The position numbers were made by a program, and so were the translations under genes. A DNA stretch of 64,000 nucleotides from Sphingobacteriaceae bacterium (lineage in GTDB: Bacteria > Bacteroidota > Bacteroidia > Sphingobacteriales > Sphingobacteriaceae), in the NCBI GenBank assembly GCA_903642215.1, contig CAHJWG010000001.1, forward strand, positions 124,001 through 188,000, in the 5' to 3' direction. The notes under the pieces are model-generated. The model was given only the letters and a program-made list of their open reading frames with translations. It had not been told where the DNA came from and searched no databases. Positions 34,008 through 43,425 of this stretch are shown one piece after another; the stretch's first letter is position 1; each line of letters opens with the position of its first letter.

Positions 34008-35351
34008 ATGTTCAAAAAAATATTGATTGCCAATCGTGGTGAAATTGCGCTGCGCATTATCCGCACCTGTAAAGAAATGGGGATAAAAACAGTAGCCGTT
34101 TATTCTACTGCAGACCGCGATAGTTTGCACGTCCGTTTTGCAGACGAGGCAGTTTGCATCGGGCCGCCTGCCAGCAAAGATTCTTACCTCAACATACCAA
34201 ATATTATTTCTGCAGCCGAATTAACCAATGCTGATGCCATACATCCCGGCTATGGTTTTTTGTCGGAAAACGCTAAATTTTCTGCTATCTGTGCCGAATA
34301 CGGAATCAAATTTATAGGTGCCACGGCTGATCAGATTGATGCGATGGGCGATAAAGCATCTGCAAAAGATACCATGAAAAAGGCCGGTGTGCCTACCATT
34401 CCGGGTTCTGATGGTTTATTAACAGATATAAAACAAGGTATCCAGGTAGCGAATAAAATTGGTTATCCGATCATTTTAAAAGCAACTGCCGGCGGCGGCG
34501 GCCGTGGGATGCGCATTGTTTGGAAGGATGAAGCTTTTGAAGCTGCCTGGGATTCTGCCCGTGCCGAAGCCGGTGCAGCTTTTGGTAACGATGGCATTTA
34601 TTTAGAAAAATATGTTGAAGATCCGCGGCATATTGAAATACAGGTAATCGGCGATCAGTTTGGTAAAGTTTGCCATCTGTCAGAACGCGATTGTTCTATC
34701 CAGCGCCGCCACCAAAAATTGGTAGAAGAATCTCCTTCTCCGTTTATGACTGAAAAGCTACGCCGTAAAATGGGCGAAGCTGCTGTAAAAGGCGCCAAAG
34801 CCGTAAAATATGAAGGTGCCGGAACGGTTGAGTTTTTGGTTGATAAAAACCGTGATTTCTATTTTATGGAGATGAACACACGCATCCAGGTGGAACATCC
34901 GGTTACGGAAGAAGTAATTAATTTCGATTTGATAAAAGAACAGATAAAAGTTGCGGCAGGCGTGCCGATCTCCGGGAAAAATTACGAACCAACGATGCAC
35001 GCTATCGAGTGCCGCATCAATGCCGAAGATCCGCTGAATAATTTCCGTCCATCTCCCGGAAAAATCACCAATTTCCATTCGCCGGGCGGCCATGGCGTTC
35101 GGGTTGATACGCATGTTTATTCCGGCTATGTGATTCCGCCAAATTACGATTCGATGATTGCCAAACTGATTTGCACTGCGCAAACCCGAGAAGAAGCCTT
35201 AAATACCATGGAACGTGCGCTAAGCGAATTTGTAATCGAAGGCATCAAAACCACCATTCCTTTTCACCTTAAACTGCTACAGGATCCAAACTTCCGGGCT
35301 GGTAATTTTACTACAAAGTTTATGGAAACTTTTGAATACACAGAAGATTAA
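34008..35351 (+). CDS. accC: Biotin carboxylase subunit of acetyl-CoA carboxylase
   Basis: 447 residues from ATG 34008 (a GTG precedes it by one codon). ATP-grasp enzyme that carboxylates the biotin on Acc[17 protein letters not shown], the glycine-rich loop [28 protein letters not shown] and the C-terminal [10 protein letters not shown] are standard. A motif B copy (34082-34096) is near the start, read as IKTVA. Confidence 0.97.
   Translation: MFKKILIANRGEIALRIIRTCKEMGIKTVAVYSTADRDSLHVRFADEAVCIGPPASKDSYLNIPNIISAAELTNADAIHPGYGFLSENAKFSAICAEYGIKFIGATADQIDAMGDKASAKDTMKKAGVPTIPGSDGLLTDIKQGIQVANKIGYPIILKATAGGGGRGMRIVWKDEAFEAAWDSARAEAGAAFGNDGIYLEKYVEDPRHIEIQVIGDQFGKVCHLSERDCSIQRRHQKLVEESPSPFMTEKLRRKMGEAAVKGAKAVKYEGAGTVEFLVDKNRDFYFMEMNTRIQVEHPVTEEVINFDLIKEQIKVAAGVPISGKNYEPTMHAIECRINAEDPLNNFRPSPGKITNFHSPGGHGVRVDTHVYSGYVIPPNYDSMIAKLICTAQTREEALNTMERALSEFVIEGIKTTIPFHLKLLQDPNFRAGNFTTKFMETFEYTED
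34082..34096 (+). repeat. Dispersed motif B copy inside accC
   Basis: GATAAAAACAGTAGC with the exact 11-bp core (34084-34094). Confidence 0.6.
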
Positions 35352-35376
35352 AAAAACTGATTATAAATTTAAACGT

Positions 35377-35412
35377 AAATACCATTCTAAATCTCTACAG
35401 AATGGTATTTTT
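35377..35412 (+). terminator. Terminator after accC
   Basis: Perfect 12-bp stem AAATACCATTCT (35377-35388) with AGAATGGTATTT (35399-35410), loop of 10, then TT. It closes the lipid operon before tatC. Confidence 0.85.
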
Positions 35413-35426
35413 GTTTCTACTGCAAT

Positions 35427-36299
35427 ATGAGCGATCTTAAAGATAATAAACTGTTTAAAGCCCTAAAAGATAAAGGTAACAATCTGGAAGCCGAGATGTC
35501 TTTTTTTGATCATCTGGATGTTCTCCGTAAACACTTAATCCGTTCGGCTTTAGCTATTGTAATTTTTACAAGTCTTGCATTTTACTATTTTGATTTCTTT
35601 TACAATACCGTAATTATGGGGCCAAGCAGAACATCATTCTGGACGTACCGGATGCTTTGCGAGCTTGGAGCATACTTGCATCGACCGGGATTGTGTATCG
35701 ATAAAATCAATATAAACTTGATTAATACGGAAATGGCCGGGCAGTTTACGCTTCAAATCAATTCCTCCTTTATGATTGGCCTTGCCCTGGGTTTTCCTTA
35801 TTTGCTATACGAAGTTTGGCTTTTTATAAAACCTGCCCTGCATGAAAAAGAGCGTAAGGCTGCCAGCGGTTTTGTTTTTTACGCTTCAATGCTGTTTTTA
35901 CTGGGTGTTTTATTTGGTTATTTTGTGATTACGGCTATGTCACTCAGTTTTTTAGCGGGTTATACAGTGAGCGATTCCATCCAAAATTTATTCAGTATTG
36001 ATTCTTACATCTCCTCGGTAGCAACTTTAACGTTAGCAACCGGAGCGGTTTTTGAGCTGCCTATTTTGATTTACATCTTATCAAACATGGGTTTGCTAAC
36101 GGCTAAGTTCATGCGCGAATCCCGCCGTTACGCCATCATTATTATCCTGATTGTAGCCGCCGTGGTAACACCAACACCGGATATGCTGACGATGACGGTT
36201 GTAAGTATCCCATTATTTTTACTGTTTGAAGCCAGCATTTTCGTAGCTGCTGCCGTGGATAAACGCCGGCAACTGAAGCATGACGAGCTGATGTCTTAA
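35427..36299 (+). CDS. tatC: Sec-independent (Tat) translocase subunit TatC
   Basis: 290 residues, six membrane segments. The N-terminal EAEMSFFDHLDVLRKHLIRS and the ALGFPYLLYEVWLFIKPALHEKERK region, which binds twin-arginine signals, are conserved. An insertion between the first two helices is typical of Bacteroidota TatC. The TatA-type partners are encoded at 58.6-59.2 kb in this window. Confidence 0.96.
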   Translation: MSDLKDNKLFKALKDKGNNLEAEMSFFDHLDVLRKHLIRSALAIVIFTSLAFYYFDFFYNTVIMGPSRTSFWTYRMLCELGAYLHRPGLCIDKININLINTEMAGQFTLQINSSFMIGLALGFPYLLYEVWLFIKPALHEKERKAASGFVFYASMLFLLGVLFGYFVITAMSLSFLAGYTVSDSIQNLFSIDSYISSVATLTLATGAVFELPILIYILSNMGLLTAKFMRESRRYAIIIILIVAAVVTPTPDMLTMTVVSIPLFLLFEASIFVAAAVDKRRQLKHDELMS

Positions 36300-36316
36300 A
36301 ATTTAACGAGCTAACC

Positions 36317-36331
36317 TATACTGTTTTTATC
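36317..36331 (-). repeat. Dispersed motif B copy between tatC and rpiB
   Basis: TATACTGTTTTTATC, exact core 36319-36329, ending 15 bases before the rpiB ATG. Confidence 0.7.
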
Positions 36332-36345
36332 GATAAAAAATCAAA

Positions 36346-36768
36346 ATGAAAATAGCAATCGGCGCAGACCATGCAGGATTTGAGTACAAAGAAGCTTTAA
36401 TTTCTTTTTTGAAAGATTACCAAATCAAAGACTTCGGAACTTATTCTGCCGAATCTGCTGACTATCCTGATTTTGCACATCCGGTTGCTTCTGCTGTAGA
36501 AAAAGGAGAATTTGATTTCGGTATTCTAATCTGCGGAAGCGGAAACGGAATTGCCATCACCGCAAACAAACACCAGGGAATCCGTGCGGCTATTTGTTGG
36601 AATACCGAACTGGCAGAACTTGCCCGAAAACATAATAACGCCAACATACTTTGCCTGCCCGCCAGATTTATATCGATAAAAGAAGCACAGGAAATTACCA
36701 ACGTATTTTTAAATACTGATTTTGAAGGCGGCCGGCACGCAAACAGAGTTAGCAAGATTTCCTTTTGA
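36346..36768 (+). CDS. rpiB: Ribose-5-phosphate isomerase B
   Basis: 140 residues of the LacAB/RpiB family: KIAIGADHAGFEYKE at the start, active-site Cys in LICGSGNGIAITANK, and HNNANILCLPARF. Interconverts ribose-5-phosphate and ribulose-5-phosphate. It contains a one-mismatch motif copy (36675-36689, read IKEAQ). Confidence 0.95.
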   Translation: MKIAIGADHAGFEYKEALISFLKDYQIKDFGTYSAESADYPDFAHPVASAVEKGEFDFGILICGSGNGIAITANKHQGIRAAICWNTELAELARKHNNANILCLPARFISIKEAQEITNVFLNTDFEGGRHANRVSKISF

Positions 36769-36836
36769 AAATTAGCAACCTACAAACAACGTAACAGAAA
36801 AATTTGCGTTAAAAGTGTAATCCTTAATTTTACAGC

Positions 36837-38219
36837 ATGACCAAAACTGCCGAAGATTTTATTGCGAATGCAGAAGCTAAGGCTTTCGATTTAAAACACC
36901 GCAGCATTATCAATTACAACATCGGTAAATATGATGCGGCGGTTGCCAGAGGGATTACGCGTTTGGCAAATCTGGAAAATGCAAAGCGTAAAGCACATGT
37001 AATCAAGTGGAAAACGATGGAAAACTTAGACAAGCTGTTGCCTGAGTTTGAAGCTAATTTCCAACGCCGTGGCGGTAAAGTGATTTGGGCAAATGATGCA
37101 GAAGAAGCACAAAGAGAAATCCTGAACATCATCGAAAAATCGGGTGCAAAAACAGTAGTTAAATCCAAATCAATGGTTACAGAGGAAATTCATTTGAATG
37201 ATTTTCTCACCAAAAATAATATTGAAAGCCTGGAAACAGATTTAGGCGAGTATATTGTACAGCTGCTTGGCCAGAAACCGTATCATATTGTTACGCCGGC
37301 CATGCACTTATCCAAAGAAGATATTGCCGAATTATTTAATAAACGTTTTGGTACGCCGATAGACGCCACGCCGGAACAGCTAACTATGAAAGCACGCGAA
37401 CTGCTTCGGAAAAAATATGTTCATGCGGATATCGGCATCACCGGTGCTAACTTTTTAATTGCTGATTCTGGCAGTATCGCCGTTACAGAAAATGAAGGCA
37501 ATACACGTTTATGCACTACTTTCCCAAAAATCCATATCGCTATTGTCGGGATTGAAAAGATGATTCCTTCTATCGCAGATCTGGATTTGTTCTGGCCTTT
37601 ACTTTCCACACACGGAACCGGCCAGAATTTAACGGTTTACAACTCTATTTTAAGCGGACCACGGCAAGCGAACGAAACCGACGGCCCGGAGGAAATGTAT
37701 GTGATTTTGCTGGACAACGGCCGCACGAATTTGCTGGCGCAAAAAGATCAGCGGCAAGCTTTATACTGCATTCGTTGCGGTGCTTGCTTAAACGCTTGTC
37801 CGGTTTATAAAAACATCGGCGGCCACACTTACGAAACTACTTACAGCGGCCCGATAGGCTCGATTATTACGCCGCATACCAAAGGCATGGAGGAGTTTAA
37901 GCATTTAAGTTACGCTTCGAGTTTATGCGGAAAATGTTCTGAAGTTTGCCCTGTAAAAATTGATCTGCATAAACTTTTATTGTTAAACCGGCGCGATTCT
38001 GTCAAGCAAAACTTCAACCCAATTAAAGAAAAATGGGGCTGGGCGGCTTGGAAAAAAGGAATGCTAAGCCGAAAACTAACCGATTATTTTGGTGGAAATG
38101 TTAAAAATTTCCTGCTGAGATTCCTCTTCAAAAACACCTGGGGGCATTTAAGGGAAATGCCGGAAGTTGCGCCAAAATCTTTTAGCCAACAATGGCAGGA
38201 GAAAAATGTGGAGAGTTGA
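36837..38219 (+). CDS. lutB: LutB-like iron-sulfur protein of L-lactate utilisation
   Basis: 460 residues: an N-terminal LUD domain (about 70-300) and two 4Fe-4S motifs, CIRCGACLNACPVY (about 308-321) and CGKCSEVCPVKI (about 358-369). LutB works with LutA and LutC in lactate oxidation, but neither partner is in this window; lone lutB-like genes are common in Bacteroidota and the role may differ. Confidence 0.9.
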   Translation: MTKTAEDFIANAEAKAFDLKHRSIINYNIGKYDAAVARGITRLANLENAKRKAHVIKWKTMENLDKLLPEFEANFQRRGGKVIWANDAEEAQREILNIIEKSGAKTVVKSKSMVTEEIHLNDFLTKNNIESLETDLGEYIVQLLGQKPYHIVTPAMHLSKEDIAELFNKRFGTPIDATPEQLTMKARELLRKKYVHADIGITGANFLIADSGSIAVTENEGNTRLCTTFPKIHIAIVGIEKMIPSIADLDLFWPLLSTHGTGQNLTVYNSILSGPRQANETDGPEEMYVILLDNGRTNLLAQKDQRQALYCIRCGACLNACPVYKNIGGHTYETTYSGPIGSIITPHTKGMEEFKHLSYASSLCGKCSEVCPVKIDLHKLLLLNRRDSVKQNFNPIKEKWGWAAWKKGMLSRKLTDYFGGNVKNFLLRFLFKNTWGHLREMPEVAPKSFSQQWQEKNVES

Positions 38220-38328
38220 TGGTTTATCGGTAGAAGTAATCCGTAAACAAGAATCTGTCAACTATTAACCAACAGCTTATGGGTAAAAGTAATCCCTGAG
38301 CTATAATCTATTAACTGTAATCCATCAA
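38216..38328. repeat. Degenerate inverted-repeat spacer after lutB
   Basis: TTGATGGTTTA (38216-38226) and TAATCCATCAA (38318-38328) are inverted repeats matching at 10 of 11 positions. Between them are related pieces such as GTAATCC three times and AACTATTAACC / CTATTAACTG. It looks like a decayed REP-type unit overlapping the lutB stop codon. Confidence 0.4.
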
Positions 38329-38344
38329 CCATGAACAAAACCCT

Positions 38345-38890
38345 ATGCGTAAAATTACATTAAATATTGCTACCAGTTTAGATGGTTTTATTGAAGGGCC
38401 GAATGGTGAAATCGATTGGTGTTTAAACGACCAGGATTACGGTTTAACCGAGTTTTCTGACGATACCGATGCTTTGTTTATGGGCAGAAAAAGTTACGAG
38501 CTGATTGCCCAAGTTGGGTTAGGTTTTTTTGAAGATAAATCACTTTATGTGTTCTCAGATACACTTTCGCCAAATGAACATTTTGGAATAAACATTATCC
38601 GCAAAGCCAACTTCCTCAATTTTGTACAGAATTTCCGGCAGCAGGAAGGCAAAAATATCTGGTTTTTTGGCGGTGCCGATTTGCTTGCTTCTTTTATGGC
38701 AGAAAATCTAGTGGATGAATTTTTGATCTCCGTTCACCCAATAATTTTAGGCGGAGGAAAGTTGTTATTTCAGCCTTTAAAAGACAAACTGGATTTAATG
38801 CTGATCAATCATAAATCCTATTCCAGCGGCTTGGTACAATTGCGTTATATTATCCCGCCGAAGTTTGATTTGAGTTTACTGGATATGTAA
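38345..38890 (+). CDS. Dihydrofolate reductase-like protein (RibD C-terminal domain)
   Basis: 181 residues. The N-terminus ITLNIATSLDGFIEGPNGEIDW and the NADPH-binding IWFFGGADLLASFM fit the RibD_C/YyaP family of reductases. Natural substrate unknown. A near-copy of motif A (38685-38699) lies in it, read LASFMA. Confidence 0.88.
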   Translation: MRKITLNIATSLDGFIEGPNGEIDWCLNDQDYGLTEFSDDTDALFMGRKSYELIAQVGLGFFEDKSLYVFSDTLSPNEHFGINIIRKANFLNFVQNFRQQEGKNIWFFGGADLLASFMAENLVDEFLISVHPIILGGGKLLFQPLKDKLDLMLINHKSYSSGLVQLRYIIPPKFDLSLLDM

Positions 38891-39014
38891 TTTGAGAACT
38901 ATAATTTATTAAATCTTACTAAATTATTTAGCATATTTGAATTAAAATCTCAATATGCAAATTTTCAAAATATTAGAAACCTTGTTTCAAATATTTGTGT
39001 ATATATTTAAACAA

Positions 39015-39575
39015 ATGCAAACTTCAATAGAACTAATAATTAACAGAACCTTTAATAAAACAAAGGCTGTGAATTCACTGATATTTATTTCAAACAAAGT
39101 TGCTAACGACCAGGGCATATCTGATACTTATACCGCGTTAAAAATCCTGTATTTTGCCGAAATCAAGCATTTAGCAAAATATGGTAGGCTTATTACCGAT
39201 GATACTTTTGCCCGGCTTGAACATGGCTCAACACCTTCTTTTTCGTATGATTTATTAAAAAAGAAGAATAGCAACGGAACTTTTAATATTATCAGCAATT
39301 CAAAATTTAAGCCGAACAGAGAGTTAGATATTGAAGAGCTTTCCGAAAGTGATATTGAATGTCTGGATGAAGCCATATCCGAAAATAAAAAGTTGAACTT
39401 TAATCAGTTAAAAGGTAAAGCACATGATGAGGCTTATAACAAAGCAGAAACACTAAATGAAAATTATGTTAACTTGCAATATATTTTTGAACAGGAAAAC
39501 TTATCGGAAAGCCAAATAAGATTTATCACTGAATCTTATGAATTTAAAACACTGACTCAATGCCTCCCTCTTTAG
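39015..39575 (+). CDS. Panacea (DUF4065/SocA-like) antitoxin-domain protein
   Basis: 186 residues from ATG 39015 (a frame from 38955 adds a hydrophobic stretch with no family support). The Panacea core reads NSLIFISNKVAND, ALKILYFAEIKHLAKYGR, LEHGSTPSFSYDLL, and a late LDEAISE helix. The Panacea domain is known as an antitoxin shared by many unrelated toxins. It is AT-rich, lacks the dispersed motif, and overlaps the next gene by 16 bases, so the two form a probable TA pair. Confidence 0.8.
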   Translation: MQTSIELIINRTFNKTKAVNSLIFISNKVANDQGISDTYTALKILYFAEIKHLAKYGRLITDDTFARLEHGSTPSFSYDLLKKKNSNGTFNIISNSKFKPNRELDIEELSESDIECLDEAISENKKLNFNQLKGKAHDEAYNKAETLNENYVNLQYIFEQENLSESQIRFITESYEFKTLTQCLPL

Positions 39576-39997
39576 GAAATTTTTTTTCTAAAGAATTTAA
39601 AGATGATTATTTAGGCAAGAAAATTTCTCCTAAATGTATTCTGCTTATTAAAATCCCAGAGTTTAAAGATGTTAATTATCCTAAATACGCAATTATAGTT
39701 TGTGTTTCTGATAATTCAAATTCTATTGCATCGGTTTGTATTAATACAGATAAACCTTTTACCAATAACTGTATTACTATAACAAAAAAGGAACATGCTT
39801 TTTTAAAATACGATAGCTATGTAAATTGTGATTTTATATCTGAAATGAAACTAAAAGATTTAACAGCATTTTTAGAAAAGTATCCGGAGAATATTTTAGG
39901 CGAAATAACAGATTTTCATCACATACAAATATTAGAGCGTTTACAATCAAGTAAAGTTATTCCCGTAAAATTAAAACGAAAATTTGGGTTATTGTAG
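39560..39997 (+). CDS. Uncharacterised protein, candidate toxin of the Panacea pair
   Basis: 145 residues that I do not recognise by motif. It is mostly beta-strand-like (CILLIKIPEF, YAIIVCVSDN, SIASVCINTD, ITITKKEHAFL, YVNCDFISEM) and ends with a helix plus basic tail (LERLQSSKVIPVKLKRKFG). The layout, a beta core with FISEMK and a late ILGEIT-helix, recalls PemK/MazF-like SH3 barrels, but key MazF residues are not obvious. Its 16-base overlap with the Panacea gene suggests a toxin role (inference). Confidence 0.6.
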   Translation: MPPSLGNFFSKEFKDDYLGKKISPKCILLIKIPEFKDVNYPKYAIIVCVSDNSNSIASVCINTDKPFTNNCITITKKEHAFLKYDSYVNCDFISEMKLKDLTAFLEKYPENILGEITDFHHIQILERLQSSKVIPVKLKRKFGLL

Positions 39998-40014
39998 CTT
40001 TGCTTTTTAATAGC

Positions 40015-40623
40015 CTATATTACCAACTCCACTTCCGCAACCGGATTAAACAAATAAACACGGTTAGTGCTTACTTCCACACAGCGGTAACGTTTGCGCA
40101 ACCGTTCTTCGCGACGGAAAACTCTTCCGTCTTTCCAACGAAATAAACCGTTTGCCGGAATTTTTTCTACCAAAATAACCGATGCTTCTTTTACATCATA
40201 TTTTTTGAGGGCGCGAAATAAGGTAAGATCAGAACAACTTGAAGCCGCCGGATTATCTAAATAATTTTGGATGGTTTTTTTAATATCCGCAGGAAAAATC
40301 TCCGAGTCAAAAAATGGTTTCATCATTCTTTTAAAGTTAACTTTCCATTCGGTTCCGTGCGGTTTTGCTTTGTGCTGATGCTGGTTCCAAGTATATAAAT
40401 GTGCAAACTCGTGAACGGTGGTTACTAAAAAAGCGTAAGCATTCAAATCATAATTAACCGAAATCCGGTGTCCTTTTCCACCAAAAGGCGCACGGTAATC
40501 GCCAAATTTTGTTCCGCGGTTGCGGGAAACTTTAAATTCGCACTGAAAATAATCAATCCATTTAGCAATCACCGGAGCAGCGGCATCGGGCAGATATTGC
40601 TTTAGAATTTCGGTTTTATCCAC
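40015..40623 (-). CDS. SprT-like zinc metalloprotease
   Basis: 202 residues. The zinc motif is VTTVHEFAHLYTW (HExxH), with a third ligand probably in the HKAKPHGTEWKVNF segment. SprT/Spartan-family proteins degrade DNA-crosslinked proteins in eukaryotes; the bacterial role is unclear. Starts at GTG 40623, 16 bases after the feoB stop, so it probably shares the feoAB transcript. A motif A copy (40181-40195) is read as DVKEASV. Confidence 0.87.
   Translation of the reverse strand: MDKTEILKQYLPDAAAPVIAKWIDYFQCEFKVSRNRGTKFGDYRAPFGGKGHRISVNYDLNAYAFLVTTVHEFAHLYTWNQHQHKAKPHGTEWKVNFKRMMKPFFDSEIFPADIKKTIQNYLDNPAASSCSDLTLFRALKKYDVKEASVILVEKIPANGLFRWKDGRVFRREERLRKRYRCVEVSTNRVYLFNPVAEVELVI
40181..40195 (-). 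repeat. Dispersed motif A copy inside the SprT-like gene
   Basis: Exact core 40182-40192, read as VKEAS. Confidence 0.75.
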
Positions 40624-40639
40624 GCCGTAAAATCGCGAA

Positions 40640-42757
40640 TTATTTTAATAAATGGAAGGTAATAAAGCTTGCGCCATAAGCCAAAACGGTCATATAAGCA
40701 AACTGTATGGCCGGCCATTTCCATTCTTTGGTTTCGCGGTAAACGATGGCAACCGTACTGGCGCATTGCATGGCAAAAGCATAAAACATCATGAGCGACA
40801 TGGCAACAGCGAAAGTAAAAACAGGCAAACCGGTTTCCATATTTCGGGCGTGTTTCATCTTATTCAGCACAGAATCGAGCTTATCCGGATTACCATCCAC
40901 ACTGTAAATCGTAGCCATCGTTCCTACAAAAACTTCCCGCGCAGCGAAAGAAGTAATTAAAGCGATACCGATTTTCCAGTCAAAACCCAAAGGGCGAATA
41001 GCCGGTTCAATGGCATGGCCCAGAATACCGGCGTAAGAGTTTTCGAGCTGATCGGTTGCTTTTAAATGTTGCAGTTCCGTTGCTGATTTTTTGCCGGTAA
41101 AAGAAGCATTGCTGTATTTTTGATCAATCTGTGCCATCCGTTTTCCGGGTCCGTAAGATGCCATCACCCATAAAATAATGGAAACCGCGATGATGACTTT
41201 CCCGGCCTGAATTACAAAAGTTTTAGAACGCTCGTACATTGTTAAGCCAACGTTTTTCCAGCGCGGCATCCGGTAAACCGGTAATTCCATAATAAAATAA
41301 CCGCGCTCCCGGCTTTTCAAAATCAACTTAAATACCCAGGCAACTATTACTGCAGAAATTACGCTGAACAGATACATCGCCATCATGGCAATTCCCTGCA
41401 GGTTAAAAATCCACCAAACGTTTCTGTTCGGCACAACCAACGAAATAAGCAAAGTGTAAACCGGCAAACGTGCAGAACAGGTTATTAACGGCGTAACCAT
41501 AATGGTAATCATGCGGTCTTTCCAATTTTCGATGGTGCGCGTACTCATGATAGAAGGCACGGCGCAGGCAAAACCACCGATCAGCGGCACGACAGATTTG
41601 CCGTTTAAGCCAACTTTACGCATAATCCTGTCCATCATAAACGTAACGCGCGACATGTAACCGGTATCTTCCAAAATCGAAATGAAAGCAAATAAAATGG
41701 CAATTTGCGGGATAAAAACCAGCACGCCGCTTAACCCGGCAATTACGCCGTCCAACAATAAATTTGTTAAAGGACCAGCCGGGAGTAGTTGATGTAAAGT
41801 AATTGTGAGCCAGGTAAATGTATCTTCAATCAACGTCATCGGGTAAGCCGACCAGGAAAATATCGCCTGAAAAATAAACATCAGAATGGCGAAGAAAATA
41901 ACGAAACCGAAAATTTTATGTGTTAAAAACTGATCAATTTTATTACTGTAGCTTTCCTCTCCTGCAAAATGATTTTTCCGGGTAACCACATCAAAAAGCA
42001 CATCATTGATAAAATTATAACGCGCAATTGTTTCTATAGCCTGTGATTTTTGGGAATGAAAAGAATATTCTTCTTCTAAAGTTTCGATCCTACCGTTTTG
42101 CTGCGGAGATAAAAACTGTAAATATTCGTGCTGATGCGCCAGTTGTAAAGCAAAATAATTGTTATCAACCTCAATTTCCTCCCGAATACTGCTGATTAAT
42201 TGCGGTGCCAATTGTGCTACATCGATGGTATCTTCCTGCAAAGCAAAAGCATTTGCAAAACTAATTGCTTGTTTTAATGCTTCAATTCCTTCGGCTTTGC
42301 GTGCAGAAATCGGCACAACCGTGATGCCTAATTTTTGGGAAAGCAAATCAATATTAATGTTCAATCCGGCTTTATCGGCTAAATCCATCATGTTTAAAGC
42401 CAGGATAACCGGGATTTTTAAATCGGCAACCTGCGTATAAAGCAACAGGTTTCGTTTGAGGTTGGATGCATCCAGAATAACAACTACCAAATCCGGATTG
42501 AGATCATTAGAGCGATCAGCTAAAACAGAAAAAACAATGGATTCATCCTTACTTTTTGGATAAAGGCTATAAGTACCGGGAAGATCAATGATTTCGGCGC
42601 GGCGGCCATCTCCTAAAGTGCAAAAGCCAGTTTTTTTATCAACCGTAACGCCCGGAAAATTGCCAACTTTTTGATTAAGACCGGTAAGAACGTTAAAAAG
42701 TGTTGATTTACCGGTATTAGGATTTCCTACTAATGCAACTTTTAAATCAGCCTTCAA
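40640..42757 (-). CDS. feoB: Ferrous iron transport protein B
   Basis: 705 residues. N-terminal G domain (Walker A VALVGNPNTGKSTLF, switch DLPGTYSLYP, NMMD), a helical regulator, and a C-terminal membrane part with Gate motifs and PLIGGFACAVPSIMSTRTI containing the conserved Cys. Imports Fe2+ across the inner membrane. Start is TTG 42757, 7 bases after the feoA stop. A motif A copy (41096-41110) is in a variable loop, read NASFTG. Confidence 0.97.
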   Translation of the reverse strand: MKADLKVALVGNPNTGKSTLFNVLTGLNQKVGNFPGVTVDKKTGFCTLGDGRRAEIIDLPGTYSLYPKSKDESIVFSVLADRSNDLNPDLVVVILDASNLKRNLLLYTQVADLKIPVILALNMMDLADKAGLNINIDLLSQKLGITVVPISARKAEGIEALKQAISFANAFALQEDTIDVAQLAPQLISSIREEIEVDNNYFALQLAHQHEYLQFLSPQQNGRIETLEEEYSFHSQKSQAIETIARYNFINDVLFDVVTRKNHFAGEESYSNKIDQFLTHKIFGFVIFFAILMFIFQAIFSWSAYPMTLIEDTFTWLTITLHQLLPAGPLTNLLLDGVIAGLSGVLVFIPQIAILFAFISILEDTGYMSRVTFMMDRIMRKVGLNGKSVVPLIGGFACAVPSIMSTRTIENWKDRMITIMVTPLITCSARLPVYTLLISLVVPNRNVWWIFNLQGIAMMAMYLFSVISAVIVAWVFKLILKSRERGYFIMELPVYRMPRWKNVGLTMYERSKTFVIQAGKVIIAVSIILWVMASYGPGKRMAQIDQKYSNASFTGKKSATELQHLKATDQLENSYAGILGHAIEPAIRPLGFDWKIGIALITSFAAREVFVGTMATIYSVDGNPDKLDSVLNKMKHARNMETGLPVFTFAVAMSLMMFYAFAMQCASTVAIVYRETKEWKWPAIQFAYMTVLAYGASFITFHLLK
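41096..41110 (+). repeat. Dispersed motif A copy inside feoB
   Basis: Exact core 41099-41109 in the segment for a non-conserved periplasmic loop. Confidence 0.75.
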
Positions 42758-42763
42758 CGCAAA

Positions 42764-42979
42764 TTATTGTAGAATAATGGTAGATGCTTCGCGTTTACGC
42801 AAACTCAACATATAACCGGAAACGTTAATTGCAATAGGATCTCCAAGTGGTGCAATGCGCTGAATACTAATTTCTTCGCCTGGCAAACAACCCATTTCCA
42901 TCAGCTTCACAGACATTTCAAGATCAGTAAATTCCTTAATAATGCCTTTTTTTCCTATTGGTAATTGCGAAAGTTTCAT
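42764..42979 (-). CDS. feoA: Ferrous iron transport protein A
   Basis: 71 residues with the SH3-like FeoA fold: LPIGKKGIIKEF, then MEMGCLPGEEISI and GYMLSLRKREAS. FeoA is the small cytoplasmic partner of FeoB, directly downstream. Confidence 0.94.
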   Translation of the reverse strand: MKLSQLPIGKKGIIKEFTDLEMSVKLMEMGCLPGEEISIQRIAPLGDPIAINVSGYMLSLRKREASTIILQ

Positions 42980-43047
42980 TAACCTTATTTGTTCCGTAAA
43001 ATTATCTTTTATTTATATTAAATCCAAATAGCATTTAATAATTTCAT

Positions 43048-43062
43048 TGTAAAAGAAGCATG
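43048..43062 (+). repeat. Dispersed motif A copy upstream of feoA
   Basis: Exact core 43051-43061 in the gap between the RelE-like toxin end and feoA, about 70 bases upstream of feoA. Confidence 0.75.
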
Positions 43063-43085
43063 CGTTTTTTATCAGTACAAATTGG

Positions 43086-43364
43086 TTAAGGAAAATTTTT
43101 GTAGATATTTTTTCGATGGTCGGCAATAACTAATCTGATTATATTCTCTTCTTCTAAAATAAACCCTAAACGATAATTTCCCATTTTATATCTATAGCAA
43201 CTTCTTTGGTCTTTTTTATTGGTCTTAAGTTTTTTGATATTAGCAATACTTGCTATGTTCATAGCACCTTCAATTGTTCCGATAAAATCCGATACTATTA
43301 ACTGGATATTTTTAGGTAATTCCTTTGCAGACTTAGCAAAACTTCTTTCAATAATGTACTGCAT
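43086..43364 (-). CDS. RelE-like toxin
   Basis: 92 residues: MQYIIERSFAKSAKELPKN, KKLKTNKKDQRSCYRYKMGNYR given here in pieces (QRSCYRYKMGNYRLGF) and the C-terminal IADHRKNIYKNFP. This is the RelE mRNA-interferase arrangement with basic residues and the terminal HRKNIYK. The upstream antitoxin is separated by 61 bases. Confidence 0.85.
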   Translation of the reverse strand: MQYIIERSFAKSAKELPKNIQLIVSDFIGTIEGAMNIASIANIKKLKTNKKDQRSCYRYKMGNYRLGFILEEENIIRLVIADHRKNIYKNFP

Positions 43365-43425
43365 AGATAAAATAGCACTTTATTGCAGTGTAAATTTTGT
43401 AGCTAAAAATATGTTTTTGCAAAGT

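Noticed and set aside
36837..38219. A complete lutABC lactate operon
   Set aside because: Only the LutB-like gene is present; neighbours are rpiB and a RibD-like reductase.
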